Below are positions 44,200 to 57,031 of a DNA stretch of 64,000 nt, in pieces. The stretch's first letter is position 1; the number at the start of each line of letters is the position of its first letter. Location: positions 65,593,653 to 65,657,652 of the forward strand of contig JAKSZT010053887.1 in NCBI GenBank assembly GCA_026826555.1. The letters are read 5' to 3'. This DNA is from Tolypeutes matacus. Taxonomy: Eukaryota > Chordata > Mammalia > Cingulata > Chlamyphoridae. The notes beneath the pieces were generated by a model. That model saw only the letters and a list, made by a program, of their open reading frames with translations. It was not told the origin of the DNA and did no database searches. A program made the translations under genes and the position numbers.

Positions 44200-44400
44200 C
44201 ATTCAGTGAACCAACACTGCATTACTGAGCAAGCACCTTCCATGTAGGGCCTTAAGCTAGGTGCTGGGATGGTACACAAGGCAGCAACTGTCCCAGTCTT
44301 AACAGTATTTATAATCTTGGGGGATAGTAGTAGCTGAGCAACATCCATTAAACAATTAAGTGTATAATTATTTCATCACAGTTTGAATGATAGCTACCAT
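44200..44400 (-). repeat. L2-like relic, minus strand
   Basis: GAGCAAGCACCTTCCATGTA, CTAGGTGCTGGGATGGTACA and TTTATAATCTTGGGGGATAG keep the order of the LINE2-type 3' end in reverse. Confidence 0.5.
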
Positions 44401-47400
44401 GGTTAAATAATATATTCTATATGAAAAATCTATTCCTGACTGCAAAATCTGGAAAACATGGTTTCCTCAAAAACAAATAATCTTATGCCACTCATTTAAA
44501 ATTATTGTAAAAGAAGAATAAGGTGGAACTAACACTAAGTTTATAGGTGGTTTAAGAATGCCAAGTAATGGTAACAGAAGTTACTTTCCAACATACCAGT
44601 GAGCCCTTTTCTTAAATACCACTTTTAATTTGAAAATTGCTTCTTCTAATTTCTTACAGATGATCAGAATTTATTACACGCTGTACCACCCTACAATCTA
44701 AAACAATACGTTCACTGACAGCATGCAGTAGTAATTGCTGTCTGATGATCTATGACAGTTGGCTCAGAGTCTTAATTCTGGCTGTTTAAATTGAGTGTAT
44801 CCATACTAATTTTTTTCCCAAAAAGCACAGGCCAATTAACCTTTGACAGACTTTTACCCTGTTTTGGTTGCTATAGATTACACTATATTTTATTTTCTCA
44901 ATGGTTAATAAATAAAACCTATTATGTTTATCTACCCGTCCTAAAATAACACTATAACTTGAGATGCTAAAATTTAGTACCTTAAATAAATAAGCCTTTA
45001 GGATTAACATCTCTGTAGCTAAATGCTTTTTTTTTTTTTTTACAAAAATAAATGTTAATTTACACTCCATCTAGAATACTTTAACTCAAACCCATCCTGT
45101 TGCCTATGAAAATGATCACTATGCCCTAAATGTTCTTTTTTATTTTAAAAAAATGTATCTGAAAACTTTTTGGCAAATGTTCATTCTTTACAACTCTGTT
45201 GGGAAATTTTAGATAAGTTCATGAATAAGAATGTCTGCATCTTTCAAATTAAGTTGCTATGTAAAATCTAATCATTCATGTCATCACTTCTAGTGATTCA
45301 ACAGATTAAAACTATAGCTCTTTGGCACTGACACCAAGAATCATATGCTTTTCTTTAACACCGCGGTGTCTTATTTTGAAGCTGTTACAATATCATTGGA
45401 AATGGTTTAGCTTGTTTATATTATACATTTTCATTAAAAAATAAATCATAGTGATTTAGTTGATGTCTGAGAAAGACAACACAGGCAGCCTTTGAGCATT
45501 AATGCTATTTTTAATATTGTTGCACCAATGTATTAAAATCATTTTGCTAACAAAGACATTCTATTTATAGTAAAGAAAAGGTACATGATTATTATCTACT
45601 GTTCTTAAATATATTGCATAATTCAGTGTTAAACATACCTCCATTTTAAAAGAACATAGTATATGGCTTTTGTTGTTTTCTTGAATTTTCGAAATGAATT
45701 GCTTCTGTCTTTAGAAGGAAATGTTCCTTCCACATCTGTTTACAGCATAGCCATGTTTGAAAACTGATTTAAGATTCAGCAAGTTACAAGAGAGCAGGTT
45801 TAACTTTATAAGGACATGTCAGGAAAGTCTTTTTTCCATCATGACGTTGTACAAACTAATACACATACTTATTTAAATACTGCAACCAACAGAGAAAAAA
45901 TAATTACAAGTGCAATCTGTCATAGTAATTGTTAATAATAAAATCTTTATCTGCTTAGCAATGGGATTCTGTCCAACTAGCTTCTGCGGATCTCAAATTC
46001 TGCATAAATATAATAAAATTTCCTTGTTTCCATTGTGATTTTTCTGAGGCTCTCTTTCCTAGGCGAATATCCAAATTGGCAAACTCAAGCAGATTTTAAA
46101 ATATCCTTTCCATATATCACCCACACTTGTCCTGCTTGCAGATGGATTGACTTCTGAGCTCAGAGGGTTGTAACTAAGTTGCTTTTCTCGGCAGAAAAGT
46201 TCATTTTGCTTCAGCTGCTGCAGATACCTCCCTTACCTCCCACTAACTCAGTGTTTTCCAATTGTTTCAGCTTGTTTCCAACTGCTCAGGCATACTGTTC
46301 AAAGATCACAGTAAAAGAATGCATCATTTCCAAAAGTCAGGTCCAAAGTCAATCTTCTCTCTTGACACACTGCGTAATTTGTCTGCATTGGATGAGGTAT
46401 GATAATGTGTTTTGTCTTCCCAATTCAGGCAGAGAATGACTGATAGACTGGCTGACTTAAAATTTGTTTTAAAAAATCAGACAATTTATTTATTTTTATT
46501 AATTTCTTTAATTCTTGCAATTTAGCTTGTTAAATAAATTTAAAATACTCAAAAGATAATCTCCATTGACTCCATGTGCTTTGGTTCTTATCTAAGTGCA
46601 AAGATTTCTGATAGAGCATACAGCAGGAACAGGATCTCCAAATACAAATTAAAAATTGGAATCTCAAATCTGACAATATATGTTGCATAAAAAAGCAGCT
46701 TAATATATTCCATTATGACTATTAGCATACCACTAATGAAGGCAAAGTCATAGAATCATAGATTGTTAGAACACACCAAGAGGGAATCTTCAAGTTAGTC
46801 TACGCCAAAACTCTAACCTCCTGACTTTAAAGGAGGGGAAGATGATTCTCATGGATTTAAGTGGCTTGGCAAAAGTCAAGAGGCTACTTACAAGGCAGAA
46901 GTTAAACACGAGGCCCCTGACTTCTGTGCCATTGCACTTCCTCCTAAAAATTATTATTGCCTATGCAAATCTTTTATTAATTGCAAAATCAACCCCAAGT
47001 ATACTCCCTTTGGATCCAATGGATCAGGACTATTTTCTTCATATTCAAATAGTAGCAAACTATATTATGTAAAAACTGACAAGACCTACTGAAACACATG
47101 ATTTTCCACTTGACCACTAGATTACTTCTAACTGTCCACTGTTTAATGTTTACAGACAAAACAATAAAAAATAATGAAATAGTATTCAGTTTACAAATCT
47201 CTAACAAATGTGTATCAAAATGGTTTAAATATGTATTCATCTTTTAAAAATAATAAGTAAGAGTCCAAATGTTGAGAGTATGTTTTTTTCACAGAAGAGC
47301 AGAGTGGTTGAGAACACAATCTCAGACCAGAGACTGAGCCCAGAGGCTCCAGTTTCCTCAAAGGTAAGGTAGGGATAACAACAGTCCAGACCTCACGAGG

Positions 47401-48239
47401 TTGTTTGGAGGATTATGTATGTTAATATGCCTATATCGTTGTTGTCATCATCATTATTACTATTTTCTTCAAAAATCTATAATGATAAACTATTTCTAAA
47501 ATCATGATTATAGTTTGTGCATAGTAATCTGTTCTCTTTAAAGAGTACATTCCTTTTAATAAAAGATTTACTGGAAAATTGCATCTAAAGCATTTTCTGA
47601 GTTGAATTTAGAGCCATTGAGCAATAAGATTTCAACATTAAAAATGTATTGTATATAAATGACTAAGCTCCAACAAAAAATAATTGCTGATCAAGGTGTT
47701 AAAACTTAAAAATATAAAGCAAAAAGTTATCTTACATATATTTTCTACTCCTTTGCTGACTTCATATTCTCTTCCTTAGTTTACTTGTCTGCAGCAAAAG
47801 AATATTGGACAAGATGATCTGTAAGAAACCTTAAATCCTAAAGCTTTAAGATTCTATTTCCCTGTGTGTTTGACTCATTTTCAAAGGGAGCTTTTGCATT
47901 CTAAGCAATATATATATAATAATGTACCCTAAGCTTGACTAAGACATAAGTATTTTAACTTCTCATAATAGATCATTCATCATTTGGATTTGGCATTTTT
48001 CTGTCTTTCCAAATTTCAAGTCTACAATAGATACTTGTAAATAGCTTTCTTGAGAGTAAAAGGTAAGGGACCTGCATAAAAGTTAATTTTGACTCCTGAC
48101 AATTATTTTAGGATAGATTATGAGTTTAAATATAGACTTTAAGGTCAGAGTAAATAAAATGTACTTTATGAGTTGAGGTAGACAAGATTTTTGTACCTAC
48201 AAATAAAGAACTTTAACCTTCACAAAGATTGCCTGGAGT
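44401..48239. other. Largely repeat-free region with candidate conserved non-coding DNA
   Basis: 45080-46250 has no transposon I recognise, few homopolymers, and several transcription-factor-like words: the palindrome ACACCGCGGTGT at 45358-45369, CAGCTGCTGCAG near 46215, and CAGATGGATTGAC near 46140. This is the texture of conserved enhancers, but conservation must be tested by alignment. An older SINE-like fragment (46745-46930, starting TCATAGAATCATAGATTGTT) and a MIR relic (47293-47440) are also present. No exon has a credible splice pattern. A T-run lies at 45027-45041. Confidence 0.4.
47293..47440 (+). repeat. MIR relic, plus strand
   Basis: GAGCAGAGTGGTTGAGAACA, then CCAGTTTCCTCAAAGG and GAGGTTGTTTGGAGGATTAT, reproduce MIR from its tRNA-like head to its 3' part. 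Confidence 0.6.
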
Positions 48240-48850
48240 GTTGGTTGGGAGAGAAAGGACTGCTAGAAGGTGTTGTTTGTATGCAAGCAGTTTCCTAGAA
48301 TTAGTATAAAGAAGGGCCTAATGTGCTGTGGGTCACCTAATTATAGCAGGATGCATACTTGTAGCAGATGTTGTTGGTACTCCACTCAGATCCCCTGGGA
48401 TTGCCTTTACTGCGGGGGTGCTTGTGCCATGTCTCATTAGTGGACATTCTTTCAAGGATTTAATTTAAACTGTTGAAGCCATATCTCACCTTCCTGAATC
48501 TGACTGGGAGTTACACTGGTATGGCCCTTTCCTCCCAGTCCCTCTACTCTGCAACTAGCATGACTAACTAGCATGAAGAAGGTGTTCAAAAACCCTGCTT
48601 TTGTAACTCAATTTGTGACAGACTGTCTTGTCATTTATGCACCAGAGCTCCCAACAAAGTGAAGCTAGACTTTATCTAAAAGCATATCCTGTACAGCTCA
48701 TTCATCTTCTCTATATTGCTTCCTTCACTCCATTATTGTTTTATCTGGAGAATCCCCCTTAATAAACCATGAGCAAAAGTGTCCCCATTGCAACTCTGCT
48801 TCTAGGGAACTGGATTAAAATAATAGCTTTGCAGCCTTGCAGAAAACTTT
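48240..48850 (+). mobile_element. Possible old LTR-like element, plus strand
   Basis: Less AT-rich than its surroundings. The end has LTR-like features: AATAAACCATGAGCAAAAGT near 48760 and TTCTAGGGAACTGGATTAAA near 48809. A 28-nt word at 48594-48621 recurs at 62340-62367 with one mismatch. The family is not identified. Confidence 0.35.
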
Positions 48851-48929
48851 TGGGAAAGCCTGAGAAGGTAGATATTTGAATATTTATACTTTTTTCAACA
48901 CTTCCTCCCCAATTTTCACCTCCAAATTT

Positions 48930-49320
48930 TTTGTTTTTGCAAATTTTTTTTAGAGAAGTTGTAGGTTTACAGGAAAATTATGTATAAAATGCACAGTACC
49001 CAAATACCACCCTATTATTAACACCTTGCATTAGTATAGTACATGTTACAATTGATGAAAGAACAGTTTTATAATTGGACCAATAACTATAGTCTATGTT
49101 TGCCTTAGAGTTAATTTTTTGTGTTATACAGTCCTATGTTTGTTTTAATATTTTTATTCTCTTAACATATATAACAATCTAAAATTTCCCTTTTAACTAC
49201 ATTCAGATATAAAACTGAGCTGTTAATTACATTTACAATGTTGTGCTACCATTACTACCATCCATTACCAAAACTTTCGCATCAAACCTAATAGAAAGTC
49301 TGTGCAATTTAAACATTATT
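48930..49320 (-). mobile_element. L1 3' end, minus strand
   Basis: TTTTTTAGAGAAGTTGTAGG, TTTACAGGAAAATTATGTAT and ACACCTTGCATTAGTATAGT, followed by ATTACATTTACAATGTTGTG, match an L1 3' end in reverse. Confidence 0.6.
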
Positions 49321-50328
49321 TTTTGCAAATCTTTATTACACATGCATACACATGTAGGTATCATATAATGCACAGTTTTTAGAAAATTAATATACATTTT
49401 TAATATCTAACAATTGTGCAAATTAACATGTAGTTAACTTCTCTTCTGTGCTTTGTCTATAGATTTCCTAAAAATTGAAGACCATTAAACAGTATTTAAT
49501 ATGTGAGATCATGTAAACAAGTATTCAATGTAGAACCAAAGAATGGTATTAGCTCTATAAAGAAAGAAATATATCCAATATTCTTAAAATGTTGCCACTC
49601 AAAGGAGAATCTTTAAGTCTATAGTGAATAGCTGTTCTTTCCTAACTCTTATCTCCCTTACTGTGGCTGTCATGAGTAGCTAATACTGCTTCTCATGCCC
49701 AATGCTTTGTTTCCTTTTGCTGAAATGACTTTGTGAGCAACTTTTTTTTTTTCAAATTATATCTTTGGTTGGTTAGCATTCCCTGACCCTGACCCTTCAA
49801 TAGACTGACCATCACCCCTGAACTCTGGTTGCCCGTCTTTGTTCCTTATCTTTGTAATAAAATATAGCATTTTTCAGTATATACAACTGGGCCCCATCTG
49901 CTATTTGGTCATTAAAATTAAATATTTAAGTTAAATACACTAATAATAATATAATTACAGATGCACACATAAAGGGGATTGTACTTACAAAATGTTAATT
50001 ACAGCCCTTTAAAAGAACTACCCATAGCCTAATTCTGAATTTAAAGAAATGTAAACCAGGCAACTAAACTACCACAAACAGGTATATGTTCCACACTAAA
50101 TCAGAGTATGTTTTGCACTGCACGTAATGGAACAGACATAAAACATGTAAGCATTCTTTTTTTCATTTCATATTTAATTTCACAAACAAAGCATAAACAA
50201 CGAACTAATCAGTTTGTCCCCTTACAGTTGTAATAATTTAAAATATCAAGGAACCATGAATCATAGACATATAATTAAGACCATCAGTCAGAAGAGTTAG
50301 ATAAATATTAAAAAAAATTCTTGTGCAG
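49321..50328. other. Unassigned AT-rich DNA
   Basis: No gene or confident repeat. It ends at the 5' LTR of provirus D. Confidence 0.4.
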
Positions 50329-51001
50329 TGTGGCAGTTTGAGATTATTTATGAATTCCAAAAGGAAGGATTATGTTTGCAAACTGGTCTGTTCCTCTGGG
50401 TGTGATTACCCTTTGACTGTATTAGATTCAGCTGAGACATCTGATTAAATTATGTTAGGATTAGGGCTTTGATTCAATCATGTCATTTGAGTGAGACTCA
50501 GCATTGAGTCCTAGCCCCTGTGGTTGGCTGATAAAACAGACTCTCACACGGAAACAGATAAACAGGGAAGAACAGAGAGGAAGAGAGACAGCTCATTAGA
50601 CAGGATCCTGCAGTCCAAGAAGAGAGATGAGCCTGATAGTCTGCAGCTGACCTTTTGAAGAGAGCAGAGCAGCTGAGTCCAGAAAGAAATGAGCCTCAGG
50701 AAGAGAGATGAGCCTTATGCCAACCTACCAGTGAGATCAGAAGAAGCTGGGACCATGGAGTCTTAAAAGGAAGAAGGAAGGCTGAATCCTCTCGGACACA
50801 AATGACTTTGGGTGAGAAAGTTCTTCTTATGGTAACTTGAATTGAACTCTTTAGGGCCTTGTGACTGTAGCTTCTACTCCAAATAAATAAACTTTATAAA
50901 AGCCAACAGATTTATGGTACTTTGCATCAGCACACCTTTTGACTGAATAATACAGAATTTGGTACTGAGAAAGGGGGGGTGGTGCTTTTGCAATTTCCAA
51001 A

Positions 51002-52338
51002 ATGCTGGAATGGTTTTATAAAGAGGTAAGGGGTACTTTTTGGCGGAATTGTGAGATGCTTGATAGAAAACGCCTAAAGCGCTTTGGATAGACTTCTGGT
51101 AGGAATATGGATGTTAAAGAGACTTTTTATGAGTAAATGATAAAACTATTATTGGAAACTGGAAGAGAGGAGGTTCGTGTATCAAAGTCCCAGAGAACTT
51201 AGCAAGATTAACTCCTGATGTTTTGTGGAACACAGAATTTGAAAATGGTGAGCCTGGGCATTTAGTTGAAGAATTTCCAAACTAAACTTGGAGAATGAGC
51301 TTCTCCTTGCAACTCATAGTAAAATGCTAGATGAGAGAGATAGGTGAGACCTGAATTGTTCAGCACAATTAAACCAGAAGCTGATTCTGGAAATTCCAAG
51401 CCTCTGAAAATTAAGCCCCCAGACAATAGTGCCCCATTTGAGGAATTAACTAAACTTGAAACTTGTAAGTCAAGATTGAAAATGCAATTATCTAGGAAAG
51501 ATCTGTGGAAAGTTTTACTGTCTGATGGCTTTGGCCCCTGCTTCCTGCATGCTAAACCAACAAGCTTTTTGAGAGAGCTATGTGAACAAAACCACTGTCA
51601 GCCTGGACTAAAAGGGACATGCAAGGGACAGATGGAAGGGAAAACAGCTTTAAGAAGAAAACCATGGAAGCTGACGTCTGGAATTAAGACATCTCCTTGG
51701 ACCAAAAGAGAAACCCTCCCATGTGTATGGAGATGGTGAGTTTGCCCTGGCATTTGAAGAGGGTGGCTGTCCCAGCCCGCTGTTCAGGGAGAGTTTTGCT
51801 GCCCCAGGCTAGAGAGAGGATGGAAAACATTCCTCAGAGGTTGGGGAGCGTAAGGTTGATACATCATAGCTCTGAGAGGGGTGGTCCTGCCCCCCATGGA
51901 TTAGGGAAGGCCAGGTCGCCAACTCATTTCTCTGAGATGGTTGGGCCTGTAGGCCAGGGATTAGGGACAATGTTGCCTCCCCCTCAGTGTACTAAGGGGG
52001 TTGAGACTCTACCCCAAAATTTGGGTAAAGTGTGGCCATCACCCCAATATTCTTGGAGGGTGAGGTCTGGAGCTTGGTCACTGCCCAGATGCTTGATGAG
52101 GGTGGAACCAAGAAAATGGCCATTAGACAAACCTGTAGAAAGGGTGGGTCCCCAGGAGACCCCAAGGAAAAACCATCATCTTGAAAATGACTTCCAGACT
52201 TTGAAATCTAATGGTGTATGCCCTGCAGGTTTATGGAACTGTAGGGGACCTGTGACTCATATTTCCCTCCCAATTTTTCCTTACGGTAATGCAAATGTTT
52301 ATCCTTTATCTGTCCCTTTGTATATTGGAAAGAGATAA
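51002..52338 (+). pseudogene. MaLR internal (gag-like) region, provirus D, best-preserved copy
   Basis: An ATG at 51002 starts the same gag-like frame as in A, B and C; it is broken before 51344. The frame is open from 51344 to 51739 (motifs LSRKDLWKV, FLHAKPTSF) and from 51697 in another frame to 52338. Within the latter, about 51754-52077 encodes roughly five 20-residue repeats (for example GLGKARSPTHFSEMVGPVGQ and GLGTMLPPPQCTKGVETLPQ). No protease, polymerase or envelope motif is visible. Frameshifts make it non-functional as it stands. Whether the repeat part was ever translated is not known. Confidence 0.65.
51754..52077 (+). repeat. 60-bp (20-codon) tandem repeat in the MaLR internal region
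   Basis: Units begin near 51838, 51898, 51958 and 52018, each containing a (R/G/N)LG.. start and a ...P or ...PQ end; a weaker unit precedes them. The period is exactly 20 codons through residues 48-127 of the frame. Equivalent arrays occur in provirus C (15510-15190, minus), B (about 10280-10620) and, shorter, A (about 6300-6470). Confidence 0.65.
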
Positions 52339-52627
52339 ATTGTTTTAAGTTTTAGTGGTCTACTGCCAGGTTGGACTTGCTCCGAGACCAACTGTATTTC
52401 TTTAAACTGATTATGATATGATTTTGTAAATAGCATTGTTAACTAAAATGATTTAAGGTTTTTTGAATATTGTAATGTCTTTTTGGAATTCAGTGGGTGG
52501 TGTGTGGCAGTTTGAGATTATTTATGAATTACAAAAAGAGAGATTATATTTGTAATCTGGTCTGTTCCTCTGGGTGTGATTACCCTTTGGTTGTATTAGA
52601 TTCAGTTAAGATGTCTTTGATTAAAAG

Positions 52628-53877
52628 TATGCTGCTCAGGACAGTCAACCCACAAGATATCCTTAGGAGGGAAACTTTTTTTCATGATTGAATAGATTAG
52701 GGAAATACTACTCAGTGTATTTCCACTATGGGAAGATTGGTATATTAAATGATCCAAGATGTTTTACATTTAAAACAAAGCAAAACTAAATGAATTGTAA
52801 AACAAACAAATGACTACCACAAAATCCTATATAACTTGGTTTAACCAAGTATTTCCAACAATGGTCCTGCAACATTATTTTCAACAAACACCTGTTTACA
52901 TTGCACAGAGCAAGGGATCAATAGTAAATAATTGGTAATGGATGGAGTTGATTTTAGCACATTATAATGAGAGTAACAAGCAATGTCGATTTATGGATGT
53001 GATGTGGCTGAAATGGGTAGTCTAGGGAGGTTAAGGTTAGTTGGAGGACAGCTAGAGAATAATCTAGGGAATGTATAACACTGATTTTGGTGATAAATGA
53101 GGACTGTAGTTAATAATGTAAATACAGAATGTTCTTCTAGGACAAGGGGTTAAGAATATGGTGATGCATGGGGAAAATATAACTAATGCCACTTATAGAC
53201 TATAGTTAATATTATAATATTTTGTAGCAAAAGCAAAGAAAGTACTGTATCAATGCTAAAGGTAAAAAAAAAAGTATATAGGAATTAGTTTTATGATATA
53301 TGACTATGATTAAGCATTTTTCCTTCTTACTCATTTTCTTCATTAACAAGGAGAACTTTATCATGTCATTTAACTCATTTGGGTTCATCTCTGTATCTTT
53401 CTAAACACTGGAAGAATAATTGAGCTTGTTTTTAGGATTACATGTGATAAAAGTGACTGGACAGAATTTTTTGGAGTAATGCTCCCATAACTTGTTAAAT
53501 TGCTTTTTTTCTGTTATTTTACTTTCTGAATTAGAAATAAAATTTACCTAAAAAAAAGAAAGAAAGAATTAGCAAATCCACATTTCAGCATCCACCAGCC
53601 TTGAGCAGGGCCATTCTGGATCAGCCAATCCCCACAAAACCACAAACTCATGATTAAACACATGCTTGTTCTTCTAAATAAATAAATAAACAGGTAACTA
53701 AATGAACAAATAAACAAAAAACTTTAAAAAGAGTTCTGCACACCTTATTTTTGGAAATAAAAGTTTGAGTACTAGGCTAACTAAAATTTATTGAACATTT
53801 AGTACATGGGCACTCATTTTTAAATGAGAGGGTCTACTAATAATCAGTTCTAAATCTCCATGATTTAAATAATGAAC
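52628..53877. other. Mostly L1-like and unassigned DNA
   Basis: 52920-53400 reads like the interior of an L1 3' UTR in plus orientation (TTGATTTTAGCACATTATAA, TGAGGACTGTAGTTAATAAT, TATAGACTATAGTTAATATT). The parts before and after are unassigned. Plain A-rich and AAAT repeats at 53675-53720. No gene was seen. Confidence 0.5.
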
Positions 53878-54311
53878 TGTGATGGTTAGGCTAATGTTTA
53901 ACTTGGCCAGGTAGTGGGTGCACAGTTGGTTGGTCAACCAAGCACTGGGCTAATTGTAATACAAGGGCATTCCATGAACTTTAATCATCAGTAAGCTGAT
54001 TGCATAGATGGCTGGTTTCATCTACAATCAACTGAGGAGATTGCCGTCAGCAATGAGTGACATCTCATTCAATCATTTGAAGGCTTTAAATGGAAAAAGT
54101 GACTTCAGCATTCAGAGAGAGAATTCCCAGACATCCAGCATCTCCTACGAACTCATCAAGGACCTTCATCGGAACCCCTGGTTTGCAGACTGCCTTATGG
54201 AATTTGGACTTGTGCATCCCCATGGTCACGTGAGACAATTTTATAAAATCTTATGCAATTTACATATATTTCCTATCATTTCTGTTTCCCTAGAGAACCC
54301 TAAATAATACA
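53878..54311 (+). mobile_element. Solo LTR, plus strand (ERVL/MaLR class)
   Basis: Starts TGTGATGGTTAGGCTAATGT, has ACTTGGCCAGGTAGTGGGTG and CATCAAGGACCTTCATCGGA, and ends CCCTAGAGAACCCTAAATAA TACA. I recognise this as a common LTR in xenarthran-type sequence. The frame at 54008-54307 (99 codons) lies inside it and is incidental. The flanking 5-mers TGAAC and CTAAC are a weak target duplication. Confidence 0.7.
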
Positions 54312-56308
54312 CTAACTAATCAATAATTCTCAGGTAGCTTAATCACTAAGGAAAGGCAAATTCATGAAACCATAAAGTTTCTACTTTCAGTGCATATTTA
54401 CTTCAAGGTATTATGCATTTCACATGGTATACTATTTTCAGACATTATTTTCATGAAATAAGGTGATATTTTTGTCTCTTAAGCAATTACTTAAAATATT
54501 AAAAATATCTCAAATAACAATAAATTTCTATGCCTTAAAAACCTTGTTTTATTTGGAAAAATTAGAAGACTAAGATATAATCAACAATCTTCATTTGATT
54601 CTGTATTCTTGGAAGGTTTACTTGAACTTTCACAATTTAGCTTAATAGGTAACCATGCCTAATGTATTCATCTTACAATTATTGTTAGGATCAAATAAAA
54701 CACAGGAAAGGGTACTGAAAAGTATTACAAAAATGATGGTATAATGGAAATCACTTATTTAAATTATGACTTTCACTGTGAAGTATCTTAATTTTTTTAA
54801 CATTTGCGTTCACACTGAAAACAAAATTTACTCATTCATGTGATTATTTATTGAGTTGAGTACCTACTATGTGTTAGGTTCTAGTCTAGGGGCTTTAGAT
54901 ACATCATTGAACAATATAGACAAATACCCCTGTGAGATACTATCTTGCTGGACCAAAGTATAATACCTTTACTGTTTTTGGTTGGTAATAAATCTCACCA
55001 TGCTTTCTGCTCAGTTACTACATGTCAAATGCAGAATGAGATTAAAGGTTGCCAGATAGAATTCCTAGTTGGCATAATCATTATTGTTGCATAACTCACC
55101 TATTAGAAATCTCTAAAATTATAGCTTTGATTTTTAAATTGTTGGATGTTGAAAAGTTAAACTTCAAGTTTCCAAAATTGTAAAATTCAGTCATTTGTTC
55201 AACTAAGATTCATGAAATATCCACTATGTTCCAGGTACTCTTCTAGACTCTTTAGATTTACCATCGAAAAAGTAGACAACATCCCTGCCTTAGTGAAGCT
55301 TATATTCAGTGCATGGTATATGAAATTCCTATCTCCTTTGTAGAGAATTTGAGAAAGAAATATACAAATACTTAGCACATTGCCTTGCTATGAAGTTGGT
55401 ATTCAGTAAATGGTAACTAAAACAGTAATCTTTGTATAAATTAAACATATTTTATAATTGGGAGAAAACTTTACTGCTAATACTAATGTACTTTCAAGAT
55501 GGATAGTTTTTTAGTCATGAATTTAAGATAGCTCCTTTTCAACATTAGTTCAGGTTATTGGTGTAAAGCAGGAAGATATTAGGTGAGTTAATAAAAAGAA
55601 ACCAATTTTAACATTTCGGAGTTATAAAACAAGCTCCATACCTTTGTGAATGGTAGTCTTTTCTCATTATGAAGTTGACAGGTAATGACTGGGCAGAATG
55701 TAAGGTGAGGTTGATTGACGATCAGCAACAACGCAGACAATGTAACACTGTATCCAGTAAGATTCTAATTCTGCAGAACAATTTACTAAGAGGATGTATT
55801 TCTGGTAGAAATTGTGTCTATATTATCCAGGAGATTGAAACAGACCACTGTGCAATGGTGGCTATTAAGTGGTTCACACCAGTTCTCCAAAAGAGAGTGG
55901 GGGTTGGGGAGGAGAGCTCTGATTTATAGTGATGGCAAATTTCTGTGATGCTATTATTTTATACTGTTCAACTATTGTTAATGCCTTATTTGGCATTGCT
56001 AGGGAATGAAGCAGAATATATTTTTGAAAAATAGATACACTATAAAATATTTTAAACATGCAGAAAGATGGAGAACATATAACATATCCCAGAAAGAAAA
56101 AAAAAAATTAGCTTTCTGTCATATTTCCTTCAGGTAAGTTTATCTTTAAGTTTTCAAAACTCAGTTCTCATTAGAGAAATATTATCATTAGCCAAAGAGG
56201 CTTCAGAATAGTATAAATAACACTACAAATTTTTTGAAGAAAATCAAGACATAATTTCCAAGATGTAGAAATGTCCTTAGATATTTAATATAAAAATACT
56301 GTAAAACT

Positions 56309-56342
<34 letters not shown>

Positions 56343-56910
56343 GAGGCAACTCCAAACTTTGTTCAATTTTATCTTTCAGTAAAAATATCAAAATGAAAAC
56401 ACTTCCACTGACTATGTATATTCAATATAGCGCTAGCAAAAAAAAGCCCAGAGAACCAGGTTTATGCTTGTTTAGTGGAATAGAAAGCAAGATGTTCCAG
56501 TCAGAGGCTATAGGTTCAAGCTCTAGCTGTACCCTGTTTTGATCAGGGAGACTTTGGACAAATTAAAGCTTCTATAGATCTCAACTGACTAATTTTAACT
56601 CATGTTCTATCTGAATGACAAGTTAGTTATGAAGTTTATGTGAAATAGCTCATGGATTTGATAATAAAATGTATAACTCCTTATAAATGTTATTTTTAAG
56701 TCCTAGGTCTGCTATGTTTTACCTTTCAAACTTGAACCTATCAACCAGTAAGGAACAAAGAGATGTGACCATGATCTGTGACCATAATTTGATGATGTTG
56801 TCAAACTTATTCATTCAATCCCTAAAACAAATCCAAGAGGAAGGTGTGATTATTCTCATTTTCACATAATTCAGAAAGATGAAATTCCTTGATTGAATTC
56901 ATATAAGAAG
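54312..56910. other. Unassigned DNA with L2-like relics
   Basis: Reverse L2-like 3' ends at 54830-54940 (GAGTACCTACTATGTGTTAG) and 55190-55320 (TATCCACTATGTTCCAGGTA), and a run of 29 A at 56311-56339. The plus frame 55669-55929 (86 codons) has no motif. No gene was seen. Confidence 0.45.
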
Positions 56911-56911
56911 T

Positions 56912-57025
56912 GGGAATGGATGTGGCTCAAGCATTTGGGTGCCTGCTTTCCACATGGGTGGTCCCGGGTTGGGTTTCTGTGCCTCTTTAAAAAAAAAAAA
57001 AGGCAAAAAAAACAAATGGAAAAAC
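56912..57025 (+). mobile_element. tRNA-derived SINE (DAS-like), first of a tandem pair
   Basis: Starts GGGAATGGATGTGGCTCAAG, with a B-box-like GGTTGGGTTTC and an A-rich tail from 56989. The head TGGCTCAAGCATTTGGGTGC is the clearest DAS-type head in the window. Confidence 0.8.
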
Positions 57026-57031
57026 CAACTC

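Larger units (their letters stand above)
50329..52627 (+). mobile_element. MaLR-type provirus D, 3' LTR truncated
   Basis: 5' LTR 50329-50954 (starts TGTGGCAGTTTGAGATTATT, ends GAATAATACA), internal part 50955-52500, and a 3' LTR that begins at 52501 with the same 14 bases but breaks off at about 52627. It belongs to the subfamily of proviruses B and C. No target duplication can be tested because the 3' end is missing. The internal reading frame is the best preserved of the four. Confidence 0.82.

Noticed and set aside
54008..54307. 99-codon plus-strand frame
   Set aside because: Lies within the solo LTR 53878-54311; LTRs of this type are non-coding.
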